64,000 nt of DNA from Embiotoca jacksoni (Eukaryota; Chordata; Actinopteri; Embiotocidae): assembly GCA_022577435.1 (NCBI GenBank), contig JAKOON010000006.1:22029678-22093677 (forward strand), written 5' to 3'. Numbering within the stretch: position 1 is the stretch's first letter; the number at the start of each line of letters is the position of its first letter. Below are positions 12,806 through 24,350 of this stretch, one piece after another. Below the pieces are notes generated by a model. That model had not been told where the DNA came from. It ran no database searches and saw nothing but the letters and a program-made list of their open reading frames with translations. The position numbers and the translations under genes were made by a program.

Positions 12806-12862
12806 AAAGTACTTCAATTTGTTTAGAGTGCACTCATTACTTTAAACAAATTGAAGTACTTT
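12806..12862. repeat. perfect 20-bp inverted repeat with 17-nt loop
   Basis: The left arm 12806-12825 (aaagtacttcaatttgttta) is exactly complementary to the right arm 12843-12862. The 17-nt spacer itself contains the palindrome gagtgcactc. The nearby actcattactt-type and cttacttaagtaaaagtaag motifs resemble a common fish MITE family, so this is probably a rearranged end of such an element. Confidence 0.75.
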
Positions 12863-13059
12863 AACTCCACTCATTACTTTGCGTGGTGGTAAGTATCGGT
12901 GTTGGCTCTTTGTAAAACCATGTTTCTCACCCTCCACAGACAACTTTCAGTTAGCTAACACGATCCTGTTGGCCTCCCACTCTGATCGGGCAGGCAGGAA
13001 ACCTATGGTCCAAGTATAAGGACATTTTAACCAACAAAATAATGCCCATGAAAATAAAC

Positions 13060-13625
13060 AAAGATGACACCATTTTGTCTTGAGTTTGAGCTCCTGGACC
13101 TGAGTCTGTATGAGTACATGCCACTCAGATATTACCAGTTTCTTTTCATGAGTGAGATGTGTCCAGGTCTACATTAATTATGCTCGCTTTTCCTGTTTAC
13201 TATCCTTAGTATTATCAACTTAATATTTTACTGCATACATTACATTTGGAAAATCAATACATGTGTGTTGTTTTAACCTGACAAGACTAAATCTGTGTGA
13301 TTTCAGCTGACCAATGCACTGGTCCATCTTGAGGCCTGGGACATCATTCATGCTGATATAAAGCCTCAAAATATAATGGTTGTGAATTGTTGCCAACAGG
13401 AGAAGTATTTGTATGTAGTGGACAACATTAAGGTTTAACTGTAACAGCATTAGATTTGAGCAATAATACTTAAAGTGCTTTTGTCCTTCTCTTTGATCTA
13501 TGCACTGAAGGTCATTGTTGGTCCTGATTATAAGGAGCCATGGTCTGGTCGCAGCAGAACTTGCTCTTGGCTTCCTGCTTTTTCTTGGAAACATGAATAC
13601 GCTATGGTCTATCTATCTGTCCGTC
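13060..13625 (+). pseudogene. HIPK-like protein kinase pseudogene fragment
   Basis: Three collinear plus-strand pieces resemble the homeodomain-interacting protein kinase catalytic domain. Near 13071-13125, one frameshift apart, are HFVL and FELLDLSLYEYM, as in the kinase hinge region. After a splice-acceptor-like gatttcag, 13309-13436 reads LTNALVHLEAWDIIHADIKP then QNIMVVN, the catalytic loop with HAD in place of HRD as HIPKs have. Near 13548-13600 is VAAELALGFLLFLGN, matching the helix F-G area. The activation loop DFG is not recognisable and frameshifts separate the parts, so it is a broken copy. Retained intron-like gaps suggest a duplicated rather than a processed copy. HIPK-like genes are greatly expanded in many fish. 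Confidence 0.6.
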
Positions 13626-13899
13626 TGTCCACCCGCCCGCCTCTGTTTGTTTGTGTAAGGAATACTGGTAGGTGATGGCGAGTCTGTGTTGTGGTGTTTT
13701 ACGTAAATGAAGCTTCACCTGAAACCCCTCCTGGACTGCCAACCTGCTCATTTGCCTCCATGGCCACTTGGGCATGTTAACACACTATCCAGTTATAGAC
13801 TCCACAGAGGGCGCCATTACAGAGACACCAGATACCTGTGTGTCAGCTCTCTGGGTGATTTGAGGGAGGTAGTTGCTCTTTTCCGATTACTTTAATCAG

Positions 13900-16800
13900 A
13901 TCTCTTCCACTGAATTTCATTTATTGTTTTTCAAGAAAATGGATTTAAGCAACATGGCTTCTCCAGTAGCTGGCATTATGGATAGGCGTGGTTAGCTAGA
14001 TGCATCATGCTAATGCATTTATTTGCTTTTCTGTATTTGCTGTTTAAAAGTAAGGGCTATGAAGTATCTGTCTGAGAAAGTAAGGAAACATGAGAACACC
14101 TGGGCACACATGGATAAGTCTGTCAAACTAGCCATATTAGGAAGAGTGAAGATCCTCACGCAGCCGGATTACAGCCACAGGATTACAGGATAATTGAATG
14201 CATGATGTTTGTGAGGCCTCTGTGGGCTTTTGAGTTGGCTTTGAGTGGGCGTGATGAGACAAGCACATCAAGACTGTAAGCTTTCGGTCTTTGAGAAGTT
14301 ACCTTTACAATTAAGCTGTCAGAAAACATACAGGTTTTCTTAATGCTTAAACAATGCTGGCTTGAAGTTTTTTTTTTTTTTTTTGAATGCCTCTGTGCTG
14401 ACAATAGCCATAGCGGGAGGCACTGTTTTTGGGTTGTCATGCAACAAAATTTGGGAATTCCATGAATTTAATACATTTTCAGTCATTTTTAGTTTTGGAC
14501 TGCTGCTTGGACAAAATAAACATTGTGAAGTGTCACTTTGTTCTAATAATCAGTCATTTTATTTAGAAAATCAGCAACAGTTGCTTACACAATAAATGTA
14601 TTTTAAAAATACCATTTTCCCAATTATCTTCACACACTTTGACTTATCACTTTAAATGCAGGACTTTCAGGGTTTTTTTTTAACAGTGTGGTATTGGCAC
14701 TTTTTCAGAAGTAAACAAATTGTTGGCTTTAATTAGTGAAGAGAGATATCCATTTGATCACTGTGTGCCTGAGAATCTGATCCCGTGTGAGAGATCATCC
14801 TCAAAGCATCTAAAAATAACTATCAGCACATGCTCAGAAATAACGTGGAAGTCACTGCAAGAGGAGTTCCACAAAAGTAAAAATGGAGCAGATCTGGGAG
14901 GTATTTATAGACACTATGGTCTATTTAAAAAATCTCTATTTAGAGCAGTTCTGTTGGCGCCATGACAATGTCGGGGTTCATTGACGATAGTTGGATCTGA
15001 CTGTGACATACAGGCTCCACTGTGCTATAGATCACATGTTGGAGGCGGTCAGGCCTCTGATTAAAAGCTATGTTCCACAGTGTCAGTGTGCAAATCAACC
15101 AGCTGAGATTCGAACTGCTTCTAAATCACCTGGATCCAGATGGTGATGATTTGACAAAAGAAATTCAAAATGACTTCATTATCCTCTCATAAGAAAAAAA
15201 ATTAATAAGCACAGCACAAAATTCAGGATGTGTTGACATGTTGAAAGCATTTTTTTAATGCACTCCACTGGCGAGTGAGTGCATAAAAATAACAAAGTAA
15301 CAACATCTTTGTGTCAGCTGTGCACCAATGAATACCCGTCTATATTCTATGGCAAATATTTGGCAGCTACAGGGCACATCTGCTCTTCACCATATCTAAC
15401 CCCAGTGTTCACACACCCGTGGCCCAATACTAACACTTGCAGCACTTGAGTCTATATTTAAGGCCACTTTATGCGTGTTGGGACTTTTGCTTTAAAATTC
15501 TTTAAAAACCACACCAGTTAGTGAGTTAATTGCAAATGTCTTGCGAAGACCCCCACACAAAAGAGCAGAAAGCATCCCATTCAGACATACTGAATACTAA
15601 TACTGGACAGTTCTGCAAAGCCCCTGATTGATTTGTCCTATAAAATCCCTGCCTGGCTAACACTATCAGCCTGTGGAAAAACGTGTGGTACTCTGAGATT
15701 AGATGCTACAGTGCAAACGGCAGAAACATGCAAAGACAACAACAACAACAACAACCAGCAAATAGTTCTTTATGGAACTTCTATGTACAGTTATTTGGGA
15801 GCAAAGTCCATCCCAAGATCAACAATCAATGGCTAGCTTTGTCACCAGATGAATGAAGTAAGTTTGATGTAAGACGTGCATCTCAGAGATTAAGTTTAAA
15901 TTTCATCATCCTTTCTTAAAGACATGGGGTTTTCGAAGTGACATTTGTTGAGCGCAAGTTTACAGTATGAATGAATCTGTGTGTATGTGCAATGGGTCTT
16001 CGAATGATAATAGTCAACGAAAATGCTGTTGACCTGAGTGACCTGGTGCTTATCAAAGGGACTTTGCTTCATTAAGTAAAAGACACAAACTAAGTCATTA
16101 GGATTCATCCTTTGGGGACAGTAAAAATATGTTCACATCCGTCCATTAATAGTTGTTGTGATATTGCAGTCTGGACCAAAGAGGTGGACTGACCCACCGA
16201 CCAGTATTGCCAAGAGCCACATCGCTAGCGTGGAAAACAAAACTTATTTTGATTTCTCTGAAAAATAGTTGAGGTATAGTGATAGAAATATTTAATAAAT
16301 AATGAAAGTAAAGCTGAAGTTAGGTTCATCTAAAGAACTGGCATCTTGAGCCAGTGTTTAACACTGGGTAAGAATAGTGAGGGGGAAATTGTGGTCTAAT
16401 ACCTTAATTTAAGACACTTTGACATTAAGCATGTCTTCTGATAAACCCAGTGATTGTTGTAAAGATAAAGCCATCGTCCCCCATCCACTCTGACATTCAA
16501 ACCCTTCATTTCCAAAAGAGAAACATGCTACTCTATTTATTATGATAGAAAATAATTAAGGTTTTGCCCAAAAATCCAAATTAATTCACAACAGCAAACA
16601 CACACTGATAATCACTCACCTTTTTACAGAACCTAAAGTTTATCCACACCAGAACTAAATGAGGTTGGTATTTAAGTCAGCTGCTAAGTAGAGACGGTGT
16701 TTCAATCTTTAAACAGTCTGCACCGGAGCATAACATGTCATGTTTCCTCGTCTGTACTAGAGTTGAAATAATTAATCAATGAATTGTTTACTTCATTGAA

Positions 16801-19800
16801 AAATGCAAAGAAATGTTTAATTCCTGTTTTTCTTTGCCTCATATGGAAAAATAAATGAAATATTTCAAGTATAAAATAATTAAATGTATATTTTTGGGCC
16901 TTTTGATTGTAAAATAGTATCAATGAATCAGTATATGAATAGACAATGAAAATAACTGTAAATAGCAGCTCCTGAATGGGATTTGGGTTCAGACACAGAA
17001 GAACCATAGGGTGACATATTTTAAATATTTTGATATTTTAAAAGCAGCTTTTAGTATTTCGTCACCAAAATACATGCAAATTGGTCTATTTTTAGGTCAA
17101 AAAATAAATCCATGATCCAATATTTCCTACTTTATTTCTGTAGAATGTAGACTTCCTGTATCTCCAATTTTGTTCAGATATATCCAATGATGAGGCAAAA
17201 AAAGATATTAGAACCTAATATTTTAACAAAATAAGTTTTAAATGTGGAAATGGCAGCTTAGAAAATAAATTGTCTGCATAATGTCCAGCTTACTGTTTCC
17301 AAAGCTTTCAACCCTGTTTTGTGGTGCTCCTTAATACACAAGTTATTCAGTTGTAATGGAGATAATTCAGCAGCAATCATGTGATGTACAGATTCCACTT
17401 ATTTGTTCATCTGCTGATTAGTCACATGATAACAACAAACCTGAGCAAATTTAGCATCTCCCTCTGCTGAGGAAGACCATGTAATGTGGTTGAAGGTTCT
17501 ACAAACAAAATTTAAGTTGAACCTTTTGAGAAACATTTTGCCAAGGGGATACATGGTTTTGACAAGACCGAGACATTTATGTTGACAACATAACTGAACA
17601 GTGAACTATATCAATAAAGTGTTGAAATGAAAAAAACAACAACAACATTGAGACTTAATCTTTGGTGCCTGCTCAAAATAATATTATCTACTTGTATCCT
17701 TTTCAGTGACAATAGTTATTATTATAAAGTTGTATATCAAAATTATATGAAACTTGTAAATGTCCAAACTTTGAATTAGGTAAGGTGAGATACCATCAGT
17801 ATATAAATCTATTGTATATAGAAATATTCATTTTTACATAAAAATACTCAAATTGAAAAAATATGCCACACACTAATGTTTATTTTTCTTCCTTTTTACT
17901 GAAAACGCTGACCCAGTAGCCATCTTCCGGGTACTGAAAAAACAACAACAGTATGAGCAAAACACACCTGGGTATTTCAACAAAGAAAACTGACAGGTAG
18001 AGAGCAGTTGTGGAAGATATACACACTGAGGCAGGGCATGGTGGGGGGAAATGAGGCAGCTATCATCACAGTACAATAATGTTTCTCAACATTAGATTTC
18101 GGTTTACCTGCAAAACTCTTTATATTGCCTCAAATTACAGTAAACTATTTGATAGCAACAGAAAAATTACGTTTAAAATCATCTGTTTAGATTGTAAACT
18201 GGAGTTCTGATTTTCTTTTCTTCGGCTTGTAAGAGCAACAAACACTAAACAGGAATTTAATAAGACCAGAAAAGGAAGAAACTCCAGGATTTGTGTCGAT
18301 TAAGGTGCAGGTGAGATCTGAGACACACTTTTTGTTTATTAAGTTATTAATGAGCTGCAGTTACTGCTCTTTCTTCTTTTTTTTTATCATTGGTTGGTTA
18401 CAAAAGCAACAACCAGGCTATCTGGAGGTTGTTAAGAGGAATTCTGGGAAATGTTGGAAGGAAAACTAGACAAACACATACACATCTTTCAACAAATAGG
18501 ACATCTAAAACTGATGTCTGCCAGCATCTGAAGGTGTTTTTTCATTTTAGAGAATTATAGAGATTAAGACTGGTGGGTTTACTTTATATGTTCTAAAAGT
18601 TTTGTGTTTTTTGTTTCCTTTTGGAGAGGGGTATGTAGTTTGAAATGTCTTACTGCAACAATCCAATGTTAATGGCTAAAGGCAGACAGACAGTTTAATG
18701 CTTTAGAGAATGGCTGCATTAACCGCCTAAGGAATCCTGGAGCAAAAATTGGTTGTGGGGCCTCTGCTGACCCACTATACAAGTCAGTTACATTATTTCT
18801 CAAGGCACCAGGAGACTGACCCGAACTCATAAACTCTCATGATTAGTTAAACAATCATTTGATTGACAGAAAAGGATAATGGCAACATTTAACTTCACTG
18901 GTGCCAGCTTTTTAAATTTAAATATTTGCTATGTTTATAGTTTTCTATGTTAGTAAACTTAACATCTTTGGATTTTTATGTTGGTCAGACAACATATACA
19001 ATTTTTGTATATTAATTTGGGCTTCAGGGAATGAGGATTACACTGTTTTATGACATTTTATACACAAAACAATCAGTCAATTATTAAAGAAAATAGCTGT
19101 GAAACATTTTGTTGATACAAATAATTGTTGTTTGCAGCTTAAAGTTCTTCTTTGATTAAATACAACCATGCCTGTGCAACCCCTGCATAGAGTATTTTCC
19201 TTCAGTGCGGCAAATTTTCAACAAGTTCATGATTTCTCAAATTATGTACACACAAATTGTATGTGATAATCCTGGGTCTTGTAATCCAGACTTCTGTGAG
19301 TGTATCATAAAGAATGACCCTCAAGTGTTACTATTAAAGAGAAGTTACCTTAATCAAACTACAGTACATCACAATATGTCAAAGGAGTGACAACAAAATT
19401 AATAAATGTCATCATATACCTCGCAGGAATATCTAAATTTAGCTGATTCAGAATTTCACATTTTGGGGTTAGGTTTATGACACCTAAAATGTTTTGTTAA
19501 ACAGTTACGCTCAATGATGGGCCTCTGTAGCCCTGCCTCTGTGTGTATATCTATCCTGAGGGCAAGTTTCAATCCGAAATCCCTTATTTTAACAGAATGG
19601 AAGGAAAAACAAGAAAATGGCTGCGAACAACAGTTGTACAAATTGACCAGTGCATTGAGTTTTAAAAGTCCAGTTCAGCATGTTCAGGAAATTTAAAAAT
19701 TGAGTTCATAAATCAAGCTGTCATTTTGTGTCTGTCAACATGTTTTCAGGTGAGAACATTTTTGCGGTCGCTGTAAGACGTGACTTAGTCTTCTGCTTCT

Positions 19801-20380
19801 GCACTTCTTGTCACAATCCACTAATCCAACAGCAGTCATCCCTTCTTTCATGAGTCCAAATAAACCGATCGGAGGGCGTTTCAATCCAACTTGACACACG
19901 GACTTCCAAGGACTCTGATTGGCGGATGCTGGAAGACTGGCAGACCAGTAAAGATCAGTCCTCCATAAGAAACCTAGAGACAGCATTGGAGACAAGATGG
20001 GGTAAAATTACAGATATTATCACATAAAATGGAAAATTAATATATATCACACAAGAATATCACTGTTACAGGATCATCATACTGAGGGGACATTGTTACC
20101 TTCGAACAGAGCTGTTTACATATTCCTGGTTTTCATGCTAAGCTAAGTTTACTGGTTGTAACTTCACATTTATTGTACAGACATGGGAGTCGTTTGATCG
20201 TTTCTAACTCTCAACACTAAAGTGAAGGGCAATATCTTCCAACTGTCAAACTATTCCTTTAAACAGAGGGCTAAAAATATTACTGTTGCAAAAACTCATT
20301 ACAACTTTGTTGGATTATTCTTTCTTCAAGTTTTAACAAGAAAGTAAAGGATCAAAGTATCAAAAAATATACTTAAATAA
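13900..20380. other. intergenic DNA between sp2 and socs7, no gene recognised
   Basis: Long AT-rich tract with scattered simple repeats (poly-T at 14369-14384, (AAC)n at 15738-15754). Two frames are slightly less random: plus 14720-14965 (81 codons, no known motif) and minus 19735-19995 (86 codons, in a GC-richer patch 19760-19990). Neither has a convincing promoter, splice partner or domain, so neither is called a gene. The lower end may include the long 3'UTR of socs7. Confidence 0.5.
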
Positions 20381-20384
20381 AGTT

Positions 20385-20700
20385 TCCAATTCAATTCAAT
20401 TCAATTCAATTCAATTCAATTTATTCATATTATTAAATTATTTCAGGGCACTTAACATGGTAAAGTCGTTACAACAGAACTTAACAGCATTACACAAAAA
20501 AACCAATAATTCAACAGTTCCCACATGAGGGAGGAAAAAACTCTCCTTTAACAGGAAGAAAAAACACCAACAGCGGGAAGGAAAGACTCCTTTTTAACTG
20601 GAAGAAACCTTCAACAGAACGAGGCTCAGAGGTGGGCAACCATCTTCCTCAACCAGTTGGGGTGAGGGGAAAGCATCCCAGAGAGTTTTCTATGTGCCTT
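20385..20700 (-). repeat. interspersed repeat with (ATTGA)n tail, next to the socs7 3' end
   Basis: Read on the minus strand it ends in a (TTGAA)n run (20391-20422). Before that is a block containing the complement of gaggaaaaaactctcctttaa. The same block occurs in the other orientation at 51340-51532. It is a familiar fish non-LTR-type 3' end. It starts about 90 bp past the socs7 stop codon, so it probably forms part of the 3'UTR. An AATAAA on the minus strand lies within it near 20420. Confidence 0.55.
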
Positions 20701-20792
20701 AAAATTACAATAACATCTGTGTATCTACAAGTGTAACAACTAAAGTAAGCTGATGAGGAATTAACTCACTTGAGCTGAGGATATCTGTGCTG

Positions 20793-20913
20793 CTACGTCT
20801 GCGACTCAGCCTCCTGCACTGCTCCCACCACCCTCCGAATGCTCTTTATTGACAGGTACATCTCCTCCTCAGGGTCGTAGTAATAAAACTTACTCAGGTA
20901 GGAGATCAGTGGT
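20793..20913 (-). CDS. socs7: socs7 coding exon 9 (C-terminus, stop)
   Basis: The acceptor tctttccag precedes 20913. The exon encodes PLISYLSKFYYYDPEEEMYL followed by SIKSIRRVVGAVQEAESQT and TAG at 20795-20793. The family shows PLISYIRKFYYYDPQEEVYL here, so the SOCS-box tail is intact. The last 20 residues diverge from the mammalian end. Confidence 0.95.
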
Positions 20914-23900
20914 CTGGAAAGAAGTACAAATATACACAAGAGAAGGTATAGTCAAACACAAAGGGTACATAACTTGATTAATTGTAAATTTGCTGTGTCA
21001 GAACCTAATAATCTAGTTTTAGAATATTTTTTTTTTTACTTGAGCAAATTTTGTAAGCTTGTTGTAGGTTGTTAACAGAGAAAACTTCAGCCAAAGTAGT
21101 ATTTCATTAGAGGAGTACTGTGAGGCAAACATTACTAATCATTTTTGTTATTAATACAATATTTTCTTTAATGATCGATTGATTTTTCAAATTAAATAAT
21201 GAATAAACTGTAACATTTTCTGACAATTTTGATTGATTAACTAACTTAATTATTTCATCTTAACTGAGTGGTTTTTGGATGTCTCAGAAAATAAAGAGAA
21301 AAACACTGAAACCTAAAGTATTGTAACAGGGGCCCGACAACATTTTTTTTGCCCAGGGTCAAATCTAAATTAATCTGGCTAGATGCTGGTCGCCATAAAT
21401 GTCTATGTATAAATGTACCTCATATTATTCCAATTCATCAGGTAAGATGGGTAAGTGAGAGGTTTGCCCTGCTGGAAGCAGGCAAATAAAGAACCAGGAG
21501 ATCAACAAAAGCATTAGAAAACTCCATTCAAGTCCATGGCAAGCTATCCAATATTTGTTGAGATGTCACACAGCCTCATTGCTAGCACCAATTTTTTTTA
21601 AATCCTCAGACATTTCTCTCTGACCTAGCTCCTGATCTTAGCTTTTGGTTAGATACAAACAACTTTTATTATTATGCCTAATTTAAGCACATCAACATGC
21701 CCTATGTGTCTCCGTCCTCCTGGTTTCTGTGGCAGAATTTATCCAGATTTGTGTAACACAATAGAGCCCAACCACAGACTGTATATAAAAAGAGCATAAC
21801 AGCTGCTAAAGAGTTAAAATCTCTCAATATGCTCAATAGTGATCAAAGAGTCTAATGTTTATCCTCACATAGTTTGACCATAAGCTCAAAGAGAAAACGA
21901 GGTCTTGACAAGCTCTTTGTCAAAAACTTGGGATCGCACTTTGGAAAATAAGTGCTTCAAAGGGGGTGCAGAGTTTTCCACAGCTGTAAACAGTATATCT
22001 ACAAGATGGTGGATATACAAATGATTACATGACTGATAGGAGCTGAGTACCTGGGCAGTGGAAGCTCTTGGATGTGATCAATGCGGACTATTTGTCGGAT
22101 GCAGAAGCGACAGAGGTGTTGTAGTGATTTCACGTTGCTGAAGCGAGAAACAGGATACAGCAGCTGAACCGGAGTGGGAGGAAGCCCTGGAACAAAGAGT
22201 CAAATTTGACTTACTAACACATTTTGACCCAACCAACCCCCTCTCTCTATCACTGTGGCACATCTATTCTTTGGGGCATCTAGGTGGCCCAATGGCTATC
22301 ACAGGTAGGCAAGTTTGATTCCTTTGGTGCACATCACTCCCCCTCTCTATTTCCTCATTTCTGTTGCTACTCGACACTTTCAAATACAGTAAACAGCAAA
22401 AAATGGCCTTAATCTGTAGTGGTGTTTTAATTGATCTGATATAAGTCTAATATTCACAGTCTTTTAGCTCTATTTTTGGTCTCCACTGACTTCTCTTTAG
22501 CTTGTAAAGGCAGTGGATTTTTTTTTTTTAGCTTTTATCTGAAAACAGCTGCCTGCTGCAACTGCAGTGAGCTAATAAGTTCAGCACTACCGGAGACCCT
22601 CACACATTTAATACATTTTAAAAATGTGAAATATAGGTTGCTGGTGTTATGTGGAAGGGATATATTTCCCAATTAGAAGTCACAATAATATTTAATATTT
22701 ACTTTTTTAAGTAAGGATACATATTTCACCTGAAATAATAGCAACTTGTGGAAGTTCTGTCATAACTGTGTAATGTTTGAAAGTGAATGCTAGTATTTGA
22801 TATTATTTACACAGTATTCAACATGTCATAAACTTCATAATTTTTTTTGAATTGCTGTCAGTTGTAAAATTAGCTCGTAGGTGCATTACGTTAACAACAG
22901 ATATAGTACATGCACGAAGTGCCCGAGGAAACAAGTGTTGACAGAGTAAATTCCAATGCACACACTTGCAGTATTTAAAAAACTTGTCTCATAAGGTATA
23001 TTTGCAACATAGAGTAAAAACTCTAAAGTAAAAATAATACATGATCAGTCTTGTCATATTTAGAGAATTTTGACATGCATTCACAAAATCATAAATCCTT
23101 CGCAGGCTGAATGCAGACATACAGCTGTTACATTTCTCCATTCCTGTGTCTCAGGCACTTTTCACAAAGGGGCAGCTCACATTCATTTTTGATTGGCTTG
23201 GGCTGCGTGCAGATATATGACCTATATTTTTTTACCTGGGACTCTGGAGCGGAGAAAGTAGAGGAATTTGCCGTTCTTGGAGTGCATGATGGCTCGCTCG
23301 ATAAACTCCACCACAGAGTGGCAGCGGTCCTCAAACTTCGGGTGACACCACAAGCTAAATGTTCCTAAAGGCAGAAAGAAAAGGTTTTATGTATGTATGG
23401 CATGTAGCATTTTATTGTCTTTAAATCATCCTCACATGAGCGAAACGTGAATCATTTTTATACTTGCACTAAACATGTCAAACCATTTAAACACTAAACA
23501 CATTAAACAACATTAAACACTCTACATGCTGAGAGAATTGCTCTTGTAGTTTCACGGTAAATGTTTCAGGGTCTTCAAGTCACCTGTCTTACAAAAATGT
23601 CCTTCAGATAAAGAGCTTTATTGTAATTGGCTGAGCTGTGGAGAAAGAGCTACCTGGGCAGAGCAAACAGGATGGACCAAAACAATTAAATGGCCCAGCC
23701 AAGTAAATGTAGAGCTGCACAATAAAGAAAGTTTACACTGACACTTACTTCAAGTTGTAATATCAAGCACTGTCTTTAAATGCTGGAGAGCAATGCAACG
23801 TTAACACTGCTAATGTATTATGTTGTGATTTTTGTGTTCCTGGAGTTGTGTTTTCTCACTTTGAAGCATTTTTTTCTAAATGTGTTGTCAAATTGATGTC

Positions 23901-24319
23901 GAGGTTTAATTAGATTACGTGTGCATTATCTATTTGCATCTATCTTTTTAAGTGCAGTGCATTGGGGAATTGGAGGACAGGGGTTTCCTCTACCTTACAA
24001 CAGAAATGAGCTGCAACAGATTGCAGTCGGAGATACCCATACCTCTAGGAGAGCTCGTATTTCTAATAATATTTGTGAAAGTTTTAACCAATGTAACCTT
24101 GAGTGTGTGTGTGTTTTGTGTATGTGTATGGTTATTTGAAATGAATGGTTTTCATTGCTGTGATGTTGTAAATGTTATTTGTTCTTATGTTTCTTGCAAA
24201 CGATATCTTGATCTCACTGAGACTTGCTGAATAACAATAATTGTGGACTGTGCTGACAGGTCATCATTGTAAATGAGAATTGGTTCTCAATTGATTTTAT
24301 CTGGTTAAATAAAGGTCAA

Positions 24320-24350
<31 letters not shown>

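Noticed and set aside
14720..14965. 81-codon ORF resembling a possible exon
   Set aside because: A pyrimidine-AG precedes it, but I recognise no family and find no partner exon.
19735..19995. 86-codon minus-strand ORF in a GC-richer patch
   Set aside because: No recognised domain; may be part of the socs7 3'UTR.
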